A stretch of DNA of 64,000 bases from JAENWD01 sp963837165 (lineage in GTDB: Bacteria > Acidobacteriota > Vicinamibacteria > Vicinamibacterales > JAENWD01): assembly GCA_963837165.1 (NCBI GenBank), contig CAWIMD010000001.1, positions 248,001 to 312,000 of the forward strand, written 5' to 3'. This document shows positions 53,215 through 61,742 of the stretch, in pieces. Under the pieces are notes generated by a model. That model saw nothing but the letters and a program-made list of their open reading frames with translations. It did not search any database and was not told where the DNA came from. Position 1 is the first letter of the stretch, and each line of letters begins with the position of its first letter. The position numbers and the translations under genes are program-made.

Positions 53215-54027
53215 ATGGCGAATCTCGAGCAGACACGGCAGGCGTGGGACGAGTGCGCCGAGGCCTACGACCGGGCGCTCACGGCCACCGACGCTCGCGC
53301 GGCCGAAGCGGCGCTGCGGCTCGCGGGCGTCCACGCCGGCATGCGTCTGCTCGACATCGCCGCCGGGCCCGGTGCGTTGAGCATTCCCGCCGCGCGTCTT
53401 GGCGCGCACGTGCTGGCGATCGACTACTCGCGCCGGATGATCGAGCTGCTGGAGCACAAGGCCCGTCGTCTCGGCCTGCCCAACCTGATCGCGCAGCAGA
53501 TGGACGGCACCGCGCTCGAGCTGGAAGACGGGAGCGTCGATGTCGCCTGCTCGGAGCTGGGCATCATGCTCTTCCCGGACCGGGCGCGAGGCCTGCGCGA
53601 GATGGCGCGGGTCGTGCGGCCGGGTGGCAGGGGCGTCATGGTCGTGCTCGGTCCGCCCCAGCGCGTGCAGCCGATTGCAACGTTCATGGAGGCCGCCACG
53701 CAAGCGGTGCCTGGCTTCAGCCCGCCGACCGATTCGCCGCTGTTCTGTCTGCAGGATCCGATCGCGCTCCGGCGGGAGATGGAAGCCTCCGGCTTTCACG
53801 ACGTGGAGGTGATGCCGTTCGAGGATCGAATGGATGTCGAGTCGCCCGCAGCACTCTGGGACTCGATCACCGCCGGTGCACCTGCCGTCGCCGGGCTGCT
53901 CGGGCGGCTGAGTGAGGAGGCGAGACTTGCCGTCCGTCGTAGGCTCCTCGACCTGATCCACTCGCGATTCGGCGGGGGAGCGGTCTCGCTGCCGATGGCC
54001 TTCAACATCGCCGTCGGCCTGCGATAG
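53215..54027 (+). CDS. SAM-dependent methyltransferase, class I
   Basis: The 270-residue product has motif I LLDIAAGPGALSIPAARLG (about residues 46-64), acidic motif II DYSRR, motif III-like DGSVDVACSELGIMLFPD and post-motif VVRPGGRGVMVVLG. It resembles the UbiE-like group. Substrate unknown; small-molecule or lipid methylation is likely. A strong Shine-Dalgarno (GGGGGGAG) precedes the ATG. It converges with the DUF1259 gene (29-base gap). Confidence 0.8.
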   Translation: MANLEQTRQAWDECAEAYDRALTATDARAAEAALRLAGVHAGMRLLDIAAGPGALSIPAARLGAHVLAIDYSRRMIELLEHKARRLGLPNLIAQQMDGTALELEDGSVDVACSELGIMLFPDRARGLREMARVVRPGGRGVMVVLGPPQRVQPIATFMEAATQAVPGFSPPTDSPLFCLQDPIALRREMEASGFHDVEVMPFEDRMDVESPAALWDSITAGAPAVAGLLGRLSEEARLAVRRRLLDLIHSRFGGGAVSLPMAFNIAVGLR

Positions 54028-54056
54028 CTCGGCGGCAACGTGAGACACCGTGTCGC

Positions 54057-54959
54057 TCAGCGCTTCGAAGTGGCTGCCGTCCCGAGCTCGTTCAGCGCCG
54101 CCTTGAATCCGGCTGCCAGGGTGTCGGCCGGCCCGGTTCCCCAGTAGTGCAGGAAATAGATCATCGGGTGGGTATCGATCATGTGCTGGTGAATCGCAAC
54201 GACGTCGAGGCCGTTCTTGCGGAGGGCTTTGAGCACCGGGTTCACTTCGCGTCCCAGCATCGCGATGTCGCCCGCGATGGCCGCGTGATCATTGGTGCCG
54301 ACGAACGCCGCCCACGTATTGAGCCCCATCCGCGCAGTAATCGGCGCGCCCATGTCGGTCAGATGCAGGTCGGTACGACCCACGGTGATCTTGTAGACGG
54401 CGCCGGACTGTTCGCCGGGCGTCCCCACGATTTCCGCGATCTTCGCGGTGTCGAGCATCATCGACGCGGTCGTCTGGGTGGGACGTGGGGCACCCGCGGT
54501 GGCTTTCCCGATCAGGTCGAGAGCGGGCTTGACCTTGCGTGCGAGATCGGCCGGCGAGCCGCGGCCGTGCACGTGCATATAGAACAGGCGGGGCTCCTCC
54601 CAGAAGAAGTGGTTGTGGAGCGCCGTCACCTCCAGCCCGTTGTCGAGCAGCGCTGACATGACCGGATTCACCTCGTCTTCGGTCAAGACAAGATCGCCCA
54701 TCATCACGTCCAGCCCGCCGGTGCCTTTCGTCATGGCGATCCAACCGCCGAAGCCGAATGGCGTCGGGGTCGCCACGCCGGCGACGGTGACGGTGAGGTC
54801 GTTGCGGGGAATGCTGACCTTGAAGACATCGGCCTTGTAGTCACCACTCCTGCCCAGGGTCGTGAGCACTTGCCGGTACGCGGCGGGCATGGTCTGCGCA
54901 TGAGCGGCCGAGGCGATCGACACGGCAAGCCCGGCCGCTATCGTCAATTCACGAAGCAT
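54057..54959 (-). CDS. Secreted DUF1259 protein, two-repeat
   Basis: The 300-residue product has a signal peptide (cleaved near AHAQT, residue 22) and two copies of a domain of about 120 residues. Each copy has an SGD/TVG start, a block like WAAFVGTNDHAAIAGDIAML or WIAMTKGTGGLDVMMGDLVL, and a His-containing HxH pattern (LHNHFFWEEPRLFYMHVHG and IHQHMIDTHPMIYFLHYWG). This matches the DUF1259/LppY-LpqO family, whose function is unknown; the paired His clusters suggest metal binding. The ATG at 54959 is preferred over 54965 because GGAGGG gives normal spacing to it. Confidence 0.8.
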   Translation of the reverse strand: MLRELTIAAGLAVSIASAAHAQTMPAAYRQVLTTLGRSGDYKADVFKVSIPRNDLTVTVAGVATPTPFGFGGWIAMTKGTGGLDVMMGDLVLTEDEVNPVMSALLDNGLEVTALHNHFFWEEPRLFYMHVHGRGSPADLARKVKPALDLIGKATAGAPRPTQTTASMMLDTAKIAEIVGTPGEQSGAVYKITVGRTDLHLTDMGAPITARMGLNTWAAFVGTNDHAAIAGDIAMLGREVNPVLKALRKNGLDVVAIHQHMIDTHPMIYFLHYWGTGPADTLAAGFKAALNELGTAATSKR

Positions 54960-54980
54960 TGGCATCCCTCCGCGCCACGG

Positions 54981-55817
54981 CTACTTCTCATCATCCCACA
55001 CCGGGCTCGCCAGTTCGATCCGCCAGAGCGGGCCGCCCGCGTACAGCGGCTGGTCGGCCCGCAGGAACGCCGGCGCGTCGCCTCCCAGAATCCACACGTG
55101 CGAGTCCGGCGGCTGCTTGCCCAGGAGCCCTGCCAGGAGTCCCTTGATGCCGCCGATGTCGACCTTCAGCACGTACTCAATCGCCGTGCGCGACGCGTGG
55201 CCAATCGAAAAGCGGTCCTCGCCCGATGGATGCAGCTCGAGCCGCACGAGCTGGGGATCCGGCGTCGCCGCCACGAATCCAAACCCCTCCGGCGCCCTGT
55301 CTGGCTCGATGTTCTTCAGCAGGACAGGGATCATCCCGTTCGCGAGATCGTCTGGCAGGTCCATGTGTCGTGACGTCTTCTGCTGCCTGCCATCATCGTC
55401 GGTATAGCGCACCGACACCGTGCCGCTCCCGACGTCGATCGTCATGTCCAGCGGCTGGGGAAACGACGGGCCACGACGCACGATCTGATCGTTGATGAGC
55501 CGGAAACGGCCTTTCTGAGAATACTCCGCTCGCTCCTCATAGCGCGATCCATCGTCGAAATGGAACACGAGCCGGCTTGTCACGCGATCGCCGTGAGTGG
55601 TCTGTATCAGGTCGCCGTCGGCCAGATGTGATCCGTCGGACGATTTCAGCACGAGAAAGCCGTGCACGAGTCCCTCGCGGTGTCGTACGGAGACCGGCTC
55701 TGCCGTCGCGGCGCGCCCCATCAGCAGAAGGACCACCGTGACCAACGCGGTCACGCGCCTCGGGAGCGCGATTGTCTCGACGAAGACCGCCGTGCAGTCG
55801 GGATCAGCCCGTGGCAT
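54981..55817 (-). CDS. Secreted or anchored protein of unknown function
   Basis: The 278-residue product has a hydrophobic N-terminal segment (about 20-38, VTALVTVVLLLMG) and signal-peptide-like end, then a beta-rich domain. It contains DGSHLADGDLIQTTHGDRV, FHFDDGSRYEERAEYSQKG and IDVGSGTVSVRYTDDDG, and ends AFLRADQPLYAGGPLWRIELASP. No catalytic motif is obvious and I do not recognise the family. Start: ATG at 55817 has AGGAG seven bases upstream. The gene ends 21 bases from the DUF1259 start and is likely cotranscribed with it. Confidence 0.55.
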   Translation of the reverse strand: MPRADPDCTAVFVETIALPRRVTALVTVVLLLMGRAATAEPVSVRHREGLVHGFLVLKSSDGSHLADGDLIQTTHGDRVTSRLVFHFDDGSRYEERAEYSQKGRFRLINDQIVRRGPSFPQPLDMTIDVGSGTVSVRYTDDDGRQQKTSRHMDLPDDLANGMIPVLLKNIEPDRAPEGFGFVAATPDPQLVRLELHPSGEDRFSIGHASRTAIEYVLKVDIGGIKGLLAGLLGKQPPDSHVWILGGDAPAFLRADQPLYAGGPLWRIELASPVWDDEK

Positions 55818-56071
55818 CACACATCTCCTGGTAGCAAGAGTCCGTCCGCCTTCGCACGCGCTGCGGAGCGCATCGGCGCGACATCGCGGCTCAGCCGTTC
55901 CCCCGACGCCTTACGCATGGCGAAACGAGTCGACGGCCCACGAAAACAGCTCAGGAATGAGCGCCGGATGCGAAAGGGCCTTGTCACGTGCAATCGGGCC
56001 GCGCATCTGCCGTTCGCGCGCCGGAGCCAGTCTTGCACCGTGGCGGCTCCAGTCGCGGGAAGGGAGGACAG

Positions 56072-56230
56072 ATGTTTCGAACGACAGCCCTCATGGCCGT
56101 GCTGCTCGGAGGCCTCACGGCGTGCAGCAACGACAGCACGGCCCACACCTCGACCGCCGACGGCGGACTGTGGAGCTCCGGAGTGATTTCGATCCATCCG
56201 AACATGGTCGGCACGATCACCGTGCAATGA
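56072..56230 (+). CDS. Very small lipoprotein
   Basis: The 52-residue product has a lipoprotein signal (MFRTTALMAVLLGGLTACSN, Cys at 18) and a short mature tail rich in Ser/Thr, ending SIHPNMVGTITVQ. A strong Shine-Dalgarno (GGGAGGACAG) precedes the ATG. Its stop overlaps the next start by four bases (ATGA), so it is translationally coupled to the outer-membrane-like gene. It may be an accessory lipoprotein of that gene. The spacer 55818-56071 shows no other feature. Confidence 0.6.
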   Translation: MFRTTALMAVLLGGLTACSNDSTAHTSTADGGLWSSGVISIHPNMVGTITVQ

Positions 56231-57145
56231 TGTACGCCCGGTCTGGAACAGCGTTCGTGATCGGGACTCTCGTCCTGCTGACGCTGGCGCCGGCAGCGCC
56301 GGCGTCCGGGCAGACGGCGGCCGGGTCGGATCGCATCAGCTTCGATCGGCCCGAGGCGTGGGCCATGAAGTACTTCACGACCGGGTCGTCGCTGATGCCC
56401 CCGCCGCCGCTGGCCGTGCACGGCGCGGACGTCTGGCTGGGCATGGACCTGGTGTTGTTGCCTCCGCTCAGCACGGCACAACAGCGCGTCGGATTCAACG
56501 GCACGGCGGTCGAGGACTTGAATCAGGCGCCGGTGTTTCTGCGGCCGCGCCTCACCGTGGGCCTGTCGGACGCCTGGAGCCTGACGGTCGGCGGCCTGCC
56601 GCCCGTGCGCCTGTTCGGGGTGACGCCACGGCTGCTGGCTCTCGGCGTCGGGTGGCGCGCATGGCGGAACGAACGGTGGACGGTGTCCGGTTTCGCGCAT
56701 GCCCAGACCGGCACGGTCACGGGCGCGATTACGTGCCCGGCCGACGTGTTGCGCTTCGTGCCCGGGTCTGAGGGCAATCCCCGGGGATGTGAGCAGCGCT
56801 CGGCGGACGTGACCAGCCTTCGCTACGCCTCGCTGGACATCAGCGTCAACCGAATCCTCGGACCATCCGGCCGCTGGACGGTGCACGGATCGGGCGGCAT
56901 CACGCTGGTCGACGGCAAGTTCCAGACGAACGCCCATACCTTCGGATTCGTCGATCGCACGCGGCTCGCCAGTCGAGGTATTACGTACTCCACGAGCCTG
57001 GGCCTGTCGGTACACGCGCGGTCGGCTCGCGCTCGATGCCGGCGTGCTCTACGCGCCGCTCTCGCTTCGCCGGCCTTCCGATCCGGCGCTTGCGCGTGAC
57101 GGGCTGCTGACGGTGCGCAGTCTCATCTCTTACCGCATTCATTGA
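56227..57145 (+). pseudogene. Outer-membrane-beta-barrel-like protein, one frameshift near the end
   Basis: A signal peptide (cleaved near ASGQT, residue 29) is followed by about 270 residues of alternating amphipathic strands, with LTVGLSDAWSLTVGGLPPVRL and RWTVSGFAHAQTGT. A possible disulfide pair is TCPAD and RGCEQ. The frame 1 reading loses sense after TYSTSLGLSVHARSAR (about 57010). Frame 2 continues with GRLALDAGVLYAPLSL and ends SYRIH at 57145, a barrel-like end. One extra base at about 57008-57024 would explain it. Coupled to the small lipoprotein gene upstream. Channel or surface-display function not known. Confidence 0.6.
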
Positions 57146-57158
57146 TTGGAGCGCCGTC

Positions 57159-57773
57159 ATGCGAGGGTCGACGTTCATCCCGTTGCTGGCACTCATGCTC
57201 GCGCCGCTGAACGCACAGGATGCCACGACGTTTGCCCTCGACGCGGGCGCGAGCCACGTCGTGGTCCATGTCGACAAGTCGGGGCTCCTCTCGTTCGCCG
57301 GACACACGCACGAGGTCGCCCTCCCCGTGGCGAGCGGATCGGTGATGGTCGACTCCAGCAATCTCTCGCATTCGACGGTGCACCTCGTCTTCGACGCGAC
57401 CAGCTTCAAGGTGACCGGGAGGGGAGAGCCCGCCGACGACGTGCCGGATGTCCAGCGTACGATGGAGAGCGCCGCAGTGCTCGACGTGTCTCGCTTTCCT
57501 CGTGTGACGTTCGAGTCGCACGCGATCGAAGTGCTCGGCCGACATGGCGATCGGGTGAACCTGCGAATCACAGGCGACCTCATGCTCCACGGCGTGACCA
57601 AACCGGCGACGACCGAGGTTTCGGCGACGGTAGCGGCCGGCCGGCTGACCGCGACAGGCATGCTGAAGGTGAAGCAGAGCGACTTCGGCATCGAGCCGGT
57701 GACGGCCGGCGCCGGGACCGTGCGGGTCAAGGACGAAGTCACCGTGGAATTCACGTTGGTGGCGAGGCCCTGA
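57159..57773 (+). CDS. YceI-family periplasmic protein
   Basis: The 204-residue product has a signal peptide (cleaved near LNAQD, residue 20) and one lipocalin-like YceI domain. It shows DAGASHVVVHVDKSGLLSF near the start, HTHEVALP, then FDATSFKV, FPRVTFESHAIEVL and the closing GDLMLHGVTKPATTEV plus KVKQSDFGI. YceI proteins bind isoprenoid-type lipids in the periplasm. A short spacer (13 bases) follows the outer-membrane-like gene, so they may form a unit. Converges with the ECF sigma gene. Confidence 0.9.
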   Translation: MRGSTFIPLLALMLAPLNAQDATTFALDAGASHVVVHVDKSGLLSFAGHTHEVALPVASGSVMVDSSNLSHSTVHLVFDATSFKVTGRGEPADDVPDVQRTMESAAVLDVSRFPRVTFESHAIEVLGRHGDRVNLRITGDLMLHGVTKPATTEVSATVAAGRLTATGMLKVKQSDFGIEPVTAGAGTVRVKDEVTVEFTLVARP

Positions 57774-57820
57774 CGGATCGTGTCGCGCACGGGCGCGGGA
57801 TCGGCCCCCGGCACGTGGGA

Positions 57821-58492
57821 CTACCCAATCGACTTCATGACGGCCGCCACGATGCGATCGCAGCGCGGGCGCTGGAACGTGAACGCGGTCGGCGCCGCCA
57901 GGCCGGCGCGGTCGAAGAGATCCCGGCGCAGTGCGGCGCGGGCGCGCGACAGGCGCGTCTTGACGACGTCCTCGCTGACGCCGAGGCATTCACTCGCTTC
58001 GGTCGTGCTCAGTCCCTCGATGTCACGCAGCACGAACACCTCGCGGGCGCCGTCGGGCAGGGCGTCGACGGCCGCCTCGAGGAGCCTGCCGAGCTCGCCT
58101 GCGAACGCCTGATGCTCCGGATCCTGTCCCCGCGCTGCCATCGCTGTCTCCCCGCCGCCGGTCTCGTCGTCGTCGAGCGGCTCGTACCGGCCGCGCCGGC
58201 GCGCGCGCGTGATGGCCTCGTTGACGGCGATACGAGTGAGCCAGGTGGAGAACTTCGCGCGCCCGTCGAACTGCCGGAGGTGCGCGTACGCGTTGACGTA
58301 GGCCTGCTGGAGCACATCCTCGGCCTCGGCCTCGTCCCGGAGGATTGCGCGCGCCGCGCGGTAGAGGCGCTCGTTGTGCCGGCGCATGAGGACCTCGAAC
58401 AGAGCCGTGTGCCCGGCGACAACCTCGGCGACGACCTGTTCGTCGCTGAGCGCGCCCCAGCGCTCCAGCATCGCCCCGCTGACCATGTGCAT
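57821..58492 (-). CDS. ECF-type RNA polymerase sigma factor
   Basis: The 223-residue product has region 2 (about 25-90, ALFEVLMRRHNERLYRAARA, then AEDVLQQAYVNAY and FSTWLTRIAVNEA) and region 4 (about 130-195, REVFVLRDIEGLSTTEASEC, then LGVSEDVVKTRLSRARAALR). It belongs to the extracytoplasmic-function group that drives a stress regulon. No anti-sigma gene is adjacent. The divergent DoxX gene shares a 106-base spacer and may be part of its target set, which is inference. Confidence 0.9.
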   Translation of the reverse strand: MHMVSGAMLERWGALSDEQVVAEVVAGHTALFEVLMRRHNERLYRAARAILRDEAEAEDVLQQAYVNAYAHLRQFDGRAKFSTWLTRIAVNEAITRARRRGRYEPLDDDETGGGETAMAARGQDPEHQAFAGELGRLLEAAVDALPDGAREVFVLRDIEGLSTTEASECLGVSEDVVKTRLSRARAALRRDLFDRAGLAAPTAFTFQRPRCDRIVAAVMKSIG

Positions 58493-58598
58493 TCGCGCTC
58501 CCGTCTATTGGACTCGCCTGGGCGCAGAAGGTGACGCCCGGGCGCGTTCGTCACGTTTTCGGCCGGCCTTCGTCTTTTCGACAGGAGGCACACGACGC

Positions 58599-59012
58599 AT
58601 GGATTCACGACTGCACACGCCGCGGAGGGCACTGCACCTTGCCATCGGACTGATGGCGGCGCTTGCCGGGCTCGACAAGTTCTTCAACCTCCTCGCCGAC
58701 TGGGAACACTACGTCTCACCGGCCGCCGCGCACATGCTGCCGTTCCCGCCGCACGTCTTCATGATGATCGTCGGCGTCATCGAGCTCGCGGTCGGCGCCA
58801 CGATCCTCTTCGTGAAGCCGTCGCTCGGGGCCTACGTGGCGAGCGCCTGGCTGCTGCTCGTGGCCGCGAATCTGGTCGTCGGCGGCTATTACGACATCGC
58901 CGTCCGGGATGTCGTGCTGTCGATCGCGGCCTTCACGCTGGCGCGGCTGGAGGAGATCGACGCGCCGCGCGTGTCGGACACGGCCAGCGCGCTGCACACG
59001 CGGAGCGCCTGA
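58599..59012 (+). CDS. DoxX-like membrane protein
   Basis: The 137-residue integral membrane protein has four hydrophobic segments (about 10-25, 45-70, 75-95 and 98-115). The opening is LHLAIGLMAALAGLDKFFNL and later HVFMMIVGVIELAVG matches the DoxX family, which in other bacteria associates with oxidative and thiol-stress responses. An AGGAGG lies thirteen bases before the ATG. Divergent from the ECF sigma gene and convergent with the gene at 59032. Confidence 0.78.
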   Translation: MDSRLHTPRRALHLAIGLMAALAGLDKFFNLLADWEHYVSPAAAHMLPFPPHVFMMIVGVIELAVGATILFVKPSLGAYVASAWLLLVAANLVVGGYYDIAVRDVVLSIAAFTLARLEEIDAPRVSDTASALHTRSA

Positions 59013-59031
59013 CGCGGGAGGACGGCGCGCG

Positions 59032-59514
59032 TCACCGCCAGCTCGCGGTGCCCACGGCGAGGCCGACCGCGCCGGCAGCGAGCATGGCGCCGCCGACGAC
59101 CTTCGTCCCGTAGCCGCAGCCGCCGGCCGCCGGATTGTCGCCGCACTCGGGCCTGTTCGCATAGACGAGCACGGCAGTGCCCGCGATCGCGCCAATCGCT
59201 CCGAGGAACAGTGCCGTCCGCCCCGTGTCGTTGTGGCCCCGGCGATGGCCGCGGCGACGACCCCATTGCCGGGCCTCTGCCACTGCGCCCGGCGCGGCGC
59301 GCCAGCCCTGCGGGCTCACCGTGCGCGTCGCCTCCGCGGCGAGCGCTGGCTCGCTGAAGACGAACGACGGTCCGGCCGGATCATTCGCGAGCGGCGATGG
59401 CCGGGACCCGGGCTGTGATGAATCCTGGCTTGCGAGAAGGACGGGGCTCAACGGAGTGGCGATCAGCCCCGCGACAACGAGAACGACGATGTACAACCGA
59501 TGGGCTCTGGCCAT
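59032..59514 (-). CDS. Small membrane-anchored hypothetical protein
   Basis: The 160-residue product has an N-terminal membrane segment (MARAHRLYIVVLVVAGLIAT), a disordered Ser/Pro/Arg region and a C-terminal hydrophobic pair (TALFLGAIGAIAGTAVLV and VVGGAMLAAGAVGLAVG) flanking a Cys-rich loop (ECGDNPAAGGCGYG). ATG at 59514 is chosen over 59553 because it starts the membrane segment. Converges with DoxX; 135 bases of spacer behind it show nothing notable. Unknown function. Confidence 0.5.
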   Translation of the reverse strand: MARAHRLYIVVLVVAGLIATPLSPVLLASQDSSQPGSRPSPLANDPAGPSFVFSEPALAAEATRTVSPQGWRAAPGAVAEARQWGRRRGHRRGHNDTGRTALFLGAIGAIAGTAVLVYANRPECGDNPAAGGCGYGTKVVGGAMLAAGAVGLAVGTASWR

Positions 59515-59649
59515 CCTGCTCTCCAGCGAGCAGGCAGGTCTCCCGCGTGGCACGCGAGATCCATGTTAATCGATGTTGAGGCCGTTGGGGGGAGTTGAGC
59601 GGCCGGGCTGCACAGCAGGAGAGGAACCGGCCGCCAGGACGAGAGCAGG

Positions 59650-60246
59650 TCACGACTCGCGGTCGTCGTCGTACAGCGCCGCCACGCGCGCCCGTTGCCT
59701 TCTCAGCACGTCCACGGCGAGCCGCTCGTTGACATAGGCGACTCCGGCGTAGAGGGCCGCGACGACGGTCAGCATGGCTACGGCGGCCATGCGCTGGTGC
59801 AGCCGCCACAGCTGCGCCGCTTGTACCACGACCGGGAGGTAGAGCGGCAACAGGTACCAGTACCGCACGCTGCTGAGCAGCGCGATCTGACGATCGATGC
59901 GCGCCAGGAGCGCCGCCTGATAGGCGCTCGCCGGTTCGCCGGGATCCAGACTCGGCAGTCTCCGGTGCTGCCGCCACAGGTAGCCGGCGACGAATGCCGT
60001 GGCGAGGATCATCGCGCCCGTTTGCAGGTGACCGTCGCCCGCCGTCCACCGCCAGACAGCGAACGCCATGACGGCAACGACGGCCGCGTATTCGCGCGCG
60101 TTGCGCCAGAAGACGACGCGATCGAACCGGCCGAGCGCCATGCGGGCCAGCTGATTGGTCAGCCGTGCCGGGTCCGGCGACGGCACGACGCTCTCCTGCC
60201 AGAGCCGCACGAGGTCGTCGGCGGGGAACTCGGAGGGGTCGTTCAT
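59650..60246 (-). CDS. Membrane protein coupled to ECF sigma factor (putative anti-sigma)
   Basis: The 198-residue product starts MNDPSEFPADDLVRLWQE, a short cytoplasmic region, and has four hydrophobic segments (about 52-65, 76-92, 128-146 and 150-170). Its ATG overlaps the ECF sigma stop by four bases. A membrane protein directly behind an ECF sigma gene is the usual place for an anti-sigma, and the N-terminal cytoplasmic part could bind it, but no zinc-binding anti-sigma motif is visible. Role is inference. Confidence 0.6.
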   Translation of the reverse strand: MNDPSEFPADDLVRLWQESVVPSPDPARLTNQLARMALGRFDRVVFWRNAREYAAVVAVMAFAVWRWTAGDGHLQTGAMILATAFVAGYLWRQHRRLPSLDPGEPASAYQAALLARIDRQIALLSSVRYWYLLPLYLPVVVQAAQLWRLHQRMAAVAMLTVVAALYAGVAYVNERLAVDVLRRQRARVAALYDDDRES

Positions 60247-60761
60247 GGCTGTGACTCTCTCTGAACGGCGGCCGTCAGCCTCTGACGGACGCGAGTCAAT
60301 CGCGTGGCGATGCTGCCGGCAGTCAGGCCAGTTACTGCTTCGATGTCGTTTGCTGACAGCCCTTCCAGGTGCAGGATGACGATCTGACGGTCGGGCATCG
60401 GCAGGTCGCGCACGGCCGCGCGGAGCCGGTCACGTCGTTCGGCGTCGATGGCGGTCCGTTCCGGGCTCGCCCCGGCTGCCTGCCGGTCCGGCGGTTCGCC
60501 CGCCTGCTCGTGCGTCTCACGCCGTCTGCCCCGGGTGACGAAGTCGATGGCCGTGTTGTGGGCGACGCGGTACACCCAGGTCCGCTCGGAGGCCTCGCCG
60601 CGGAACCCGGGCAGCGCTCTCCACAGCGCCAGGGCAATCTCCTGGAAGAGGTCTTCGCGGTCCGCGGCGTCCCGCGCGTAGGCGCCAGCCAGCCGGCGCA
60701 GCGGTGCCAGGTAGGTCCGGAGCAGCCGTTCACACCCCGTCCGATGCTCATCGTGTCGCAC
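60243..60761 (-). CDS. ECF-type RNA polymerase sigma factor
   Basis: The 172-residue product has region 2 (about 10-75, with LRRLAGAYARDAADREDLFQEIALALWRAL split around a DREDLFQ core) and TWVYRVAHNTAIDF, then region 4 (about 105-165, LPMPDRQIVILHLEGLSAND, then IEAVTGLTAGSIATRLTRVR). Coupled to the membrane protein at 59650. The 60762-60978 divergent spacer contains AT-richer sequence near the start (GTATAGATAGT on the plus strand at about 60764-60774) that may be a promoter. The regulon is not visible. Confidence 0.9.
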   Translation of the reverse strand: MRHDEHRTGCERLLRTYLAPLRRLAGAYARDAADREDLFQEIALALWRALPGFRGEASERTWVYRVAHNTAIDFVTRGRRRETHEQAGEPPDRQAAGASPERTAIDAERRDRLRAAVRDLPMPDRQIVILHLEGLSANDIEAVTGLTAGSIATRLTRVRQRLTAAVQRESQP

Positions 60762-60978
60762 GCCGTATAGATAGTCTCGCGGGCAAGACGTTTCTTACAG
60801 CAGTTGGCATTCAAGCGCTGTGGCCAGCGCTCGTCAGGCTCACGCGCGGGGCCGAGTGTCTCCGCCACCGGACAGCCCCCGTACCACGCCGTTGCACCCG
60901 GTTTCACACGGACGCACATGAATGCAACACGCACACGCCGGCACGACTCCTGCCACGTTCCCCGGCAGGAGGTGCGTC

Positions 60979-61677
60979 ATGCGAAGCCATCCTATCGTCC
61001 TCGGGCTGCTCGTCAGCCTGGCGCCCGCCGCCGGAGCCGGCGCCGCGCCCTGCGACCCTGTTGCCCTGAGCGATGCCGCGGAGACCGCGCGGCTCAACAT
61101 CATCGACGGCGTGGACGGTGAGCAGGCGCTCGAGGCGTGGCGGACGGTGCTCGACGCCGGCGGCGCCGTCGGCTGGACGGTCACCGAGTACAACGTCGAT
61201 GCGCGCAGCACGTTCGTGCTCGCGTTCGACCGATCCGCGCTGCGCGTCTACCGCGCCGGCGCCTTCGGCGCGACGCCCGACGCCGCGACCCACGGCTGTC
61301 TTCCCGATTCCATCGCGCCCGAGTCCGTGATTCCGTGGAGCGAGGTGCGGGAAATCGAGGCCGGCAACTGGGTCCTCTGGTTCAGGCTGCGGACGCCTGT
61401 CGTGATCACGTCCGATCGCGGCAAGCGGAAGACGGTAAAGGAGCTCAAGGCGTATTTCCACGGCGCGCCGACCGGCGATCTGACCTACTACTACAACGAT
61501 GAATTCGTCGGACACATCCCGTTCTGGAACATCGACGTCTACGAGATCAGCGATCTCCGCGGCATTGCGGTCGGGCCCAACGACTTTCAGCGGCGCCTGC
61601 AGTTCATCGTCGCCCGCGCGGTCGATCCCACCGGGCAGATCCCGCTGACGCGGAAAAGCCGCGGCGCCGGGTGGTGA
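60979..61677 (+). CDS. Secreted protein of unknown function
   Basis: The 232-residue product has a signal peptide (cleaved near AGAAPCD, residue 22) and a mature alpha/beta domain. It contains DAAETARLNIIDGVDGEQAL, FDRSALRVYRAGAF, PWSEVREIEAGNWVLWFRLR, VVITSDRGKRKTVKELKAYF and NDFQRRLQFIVARAVDP. No catalytic motif is recognised. ATG at 60979 is preceded by AGGAGG at normal spacing, which decides the start over 60922. It is 65 bases upstream of the GH16 gene and may be cotranscribed with it. Confidence 0.55.
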   Translation: MRSHPIVLGLLVSLAPAAGAGAAPCDPVALSDAAETARLNIIDGVDGEQALEAWRTVLDAGGAVGWTVTEYNVDARSTFVLAFDRSALRVYRAGAFGATPDAATHGCLPDSIAPESVIPWSEVREIEAGNWVLWFRLRTPVVITSDRGKRKTVKELKAYFHGAPTGDLTYYYNDEFVGHIPFWNIDVYEISDLRGIAVGPNDFQRRLQFIVARAVDPTGQIPLTRKSRGAGW

Positions 61678-61742
61678 GGGACGAATCGGGAGCGGTCATA
61701 CCGATGCCTTGATCGGACTCGGCAACCGGGCTACTGTGCGTT

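Noticed and set aside
52620..53236. Longer ORFs running through the 52.8 kb palindrome on both strands
   Set aside because: Their ends are mirror images of the palindrome arms and they overlap the monooxygenase. Only the short sigma-like fragment after the palindrome is credible.
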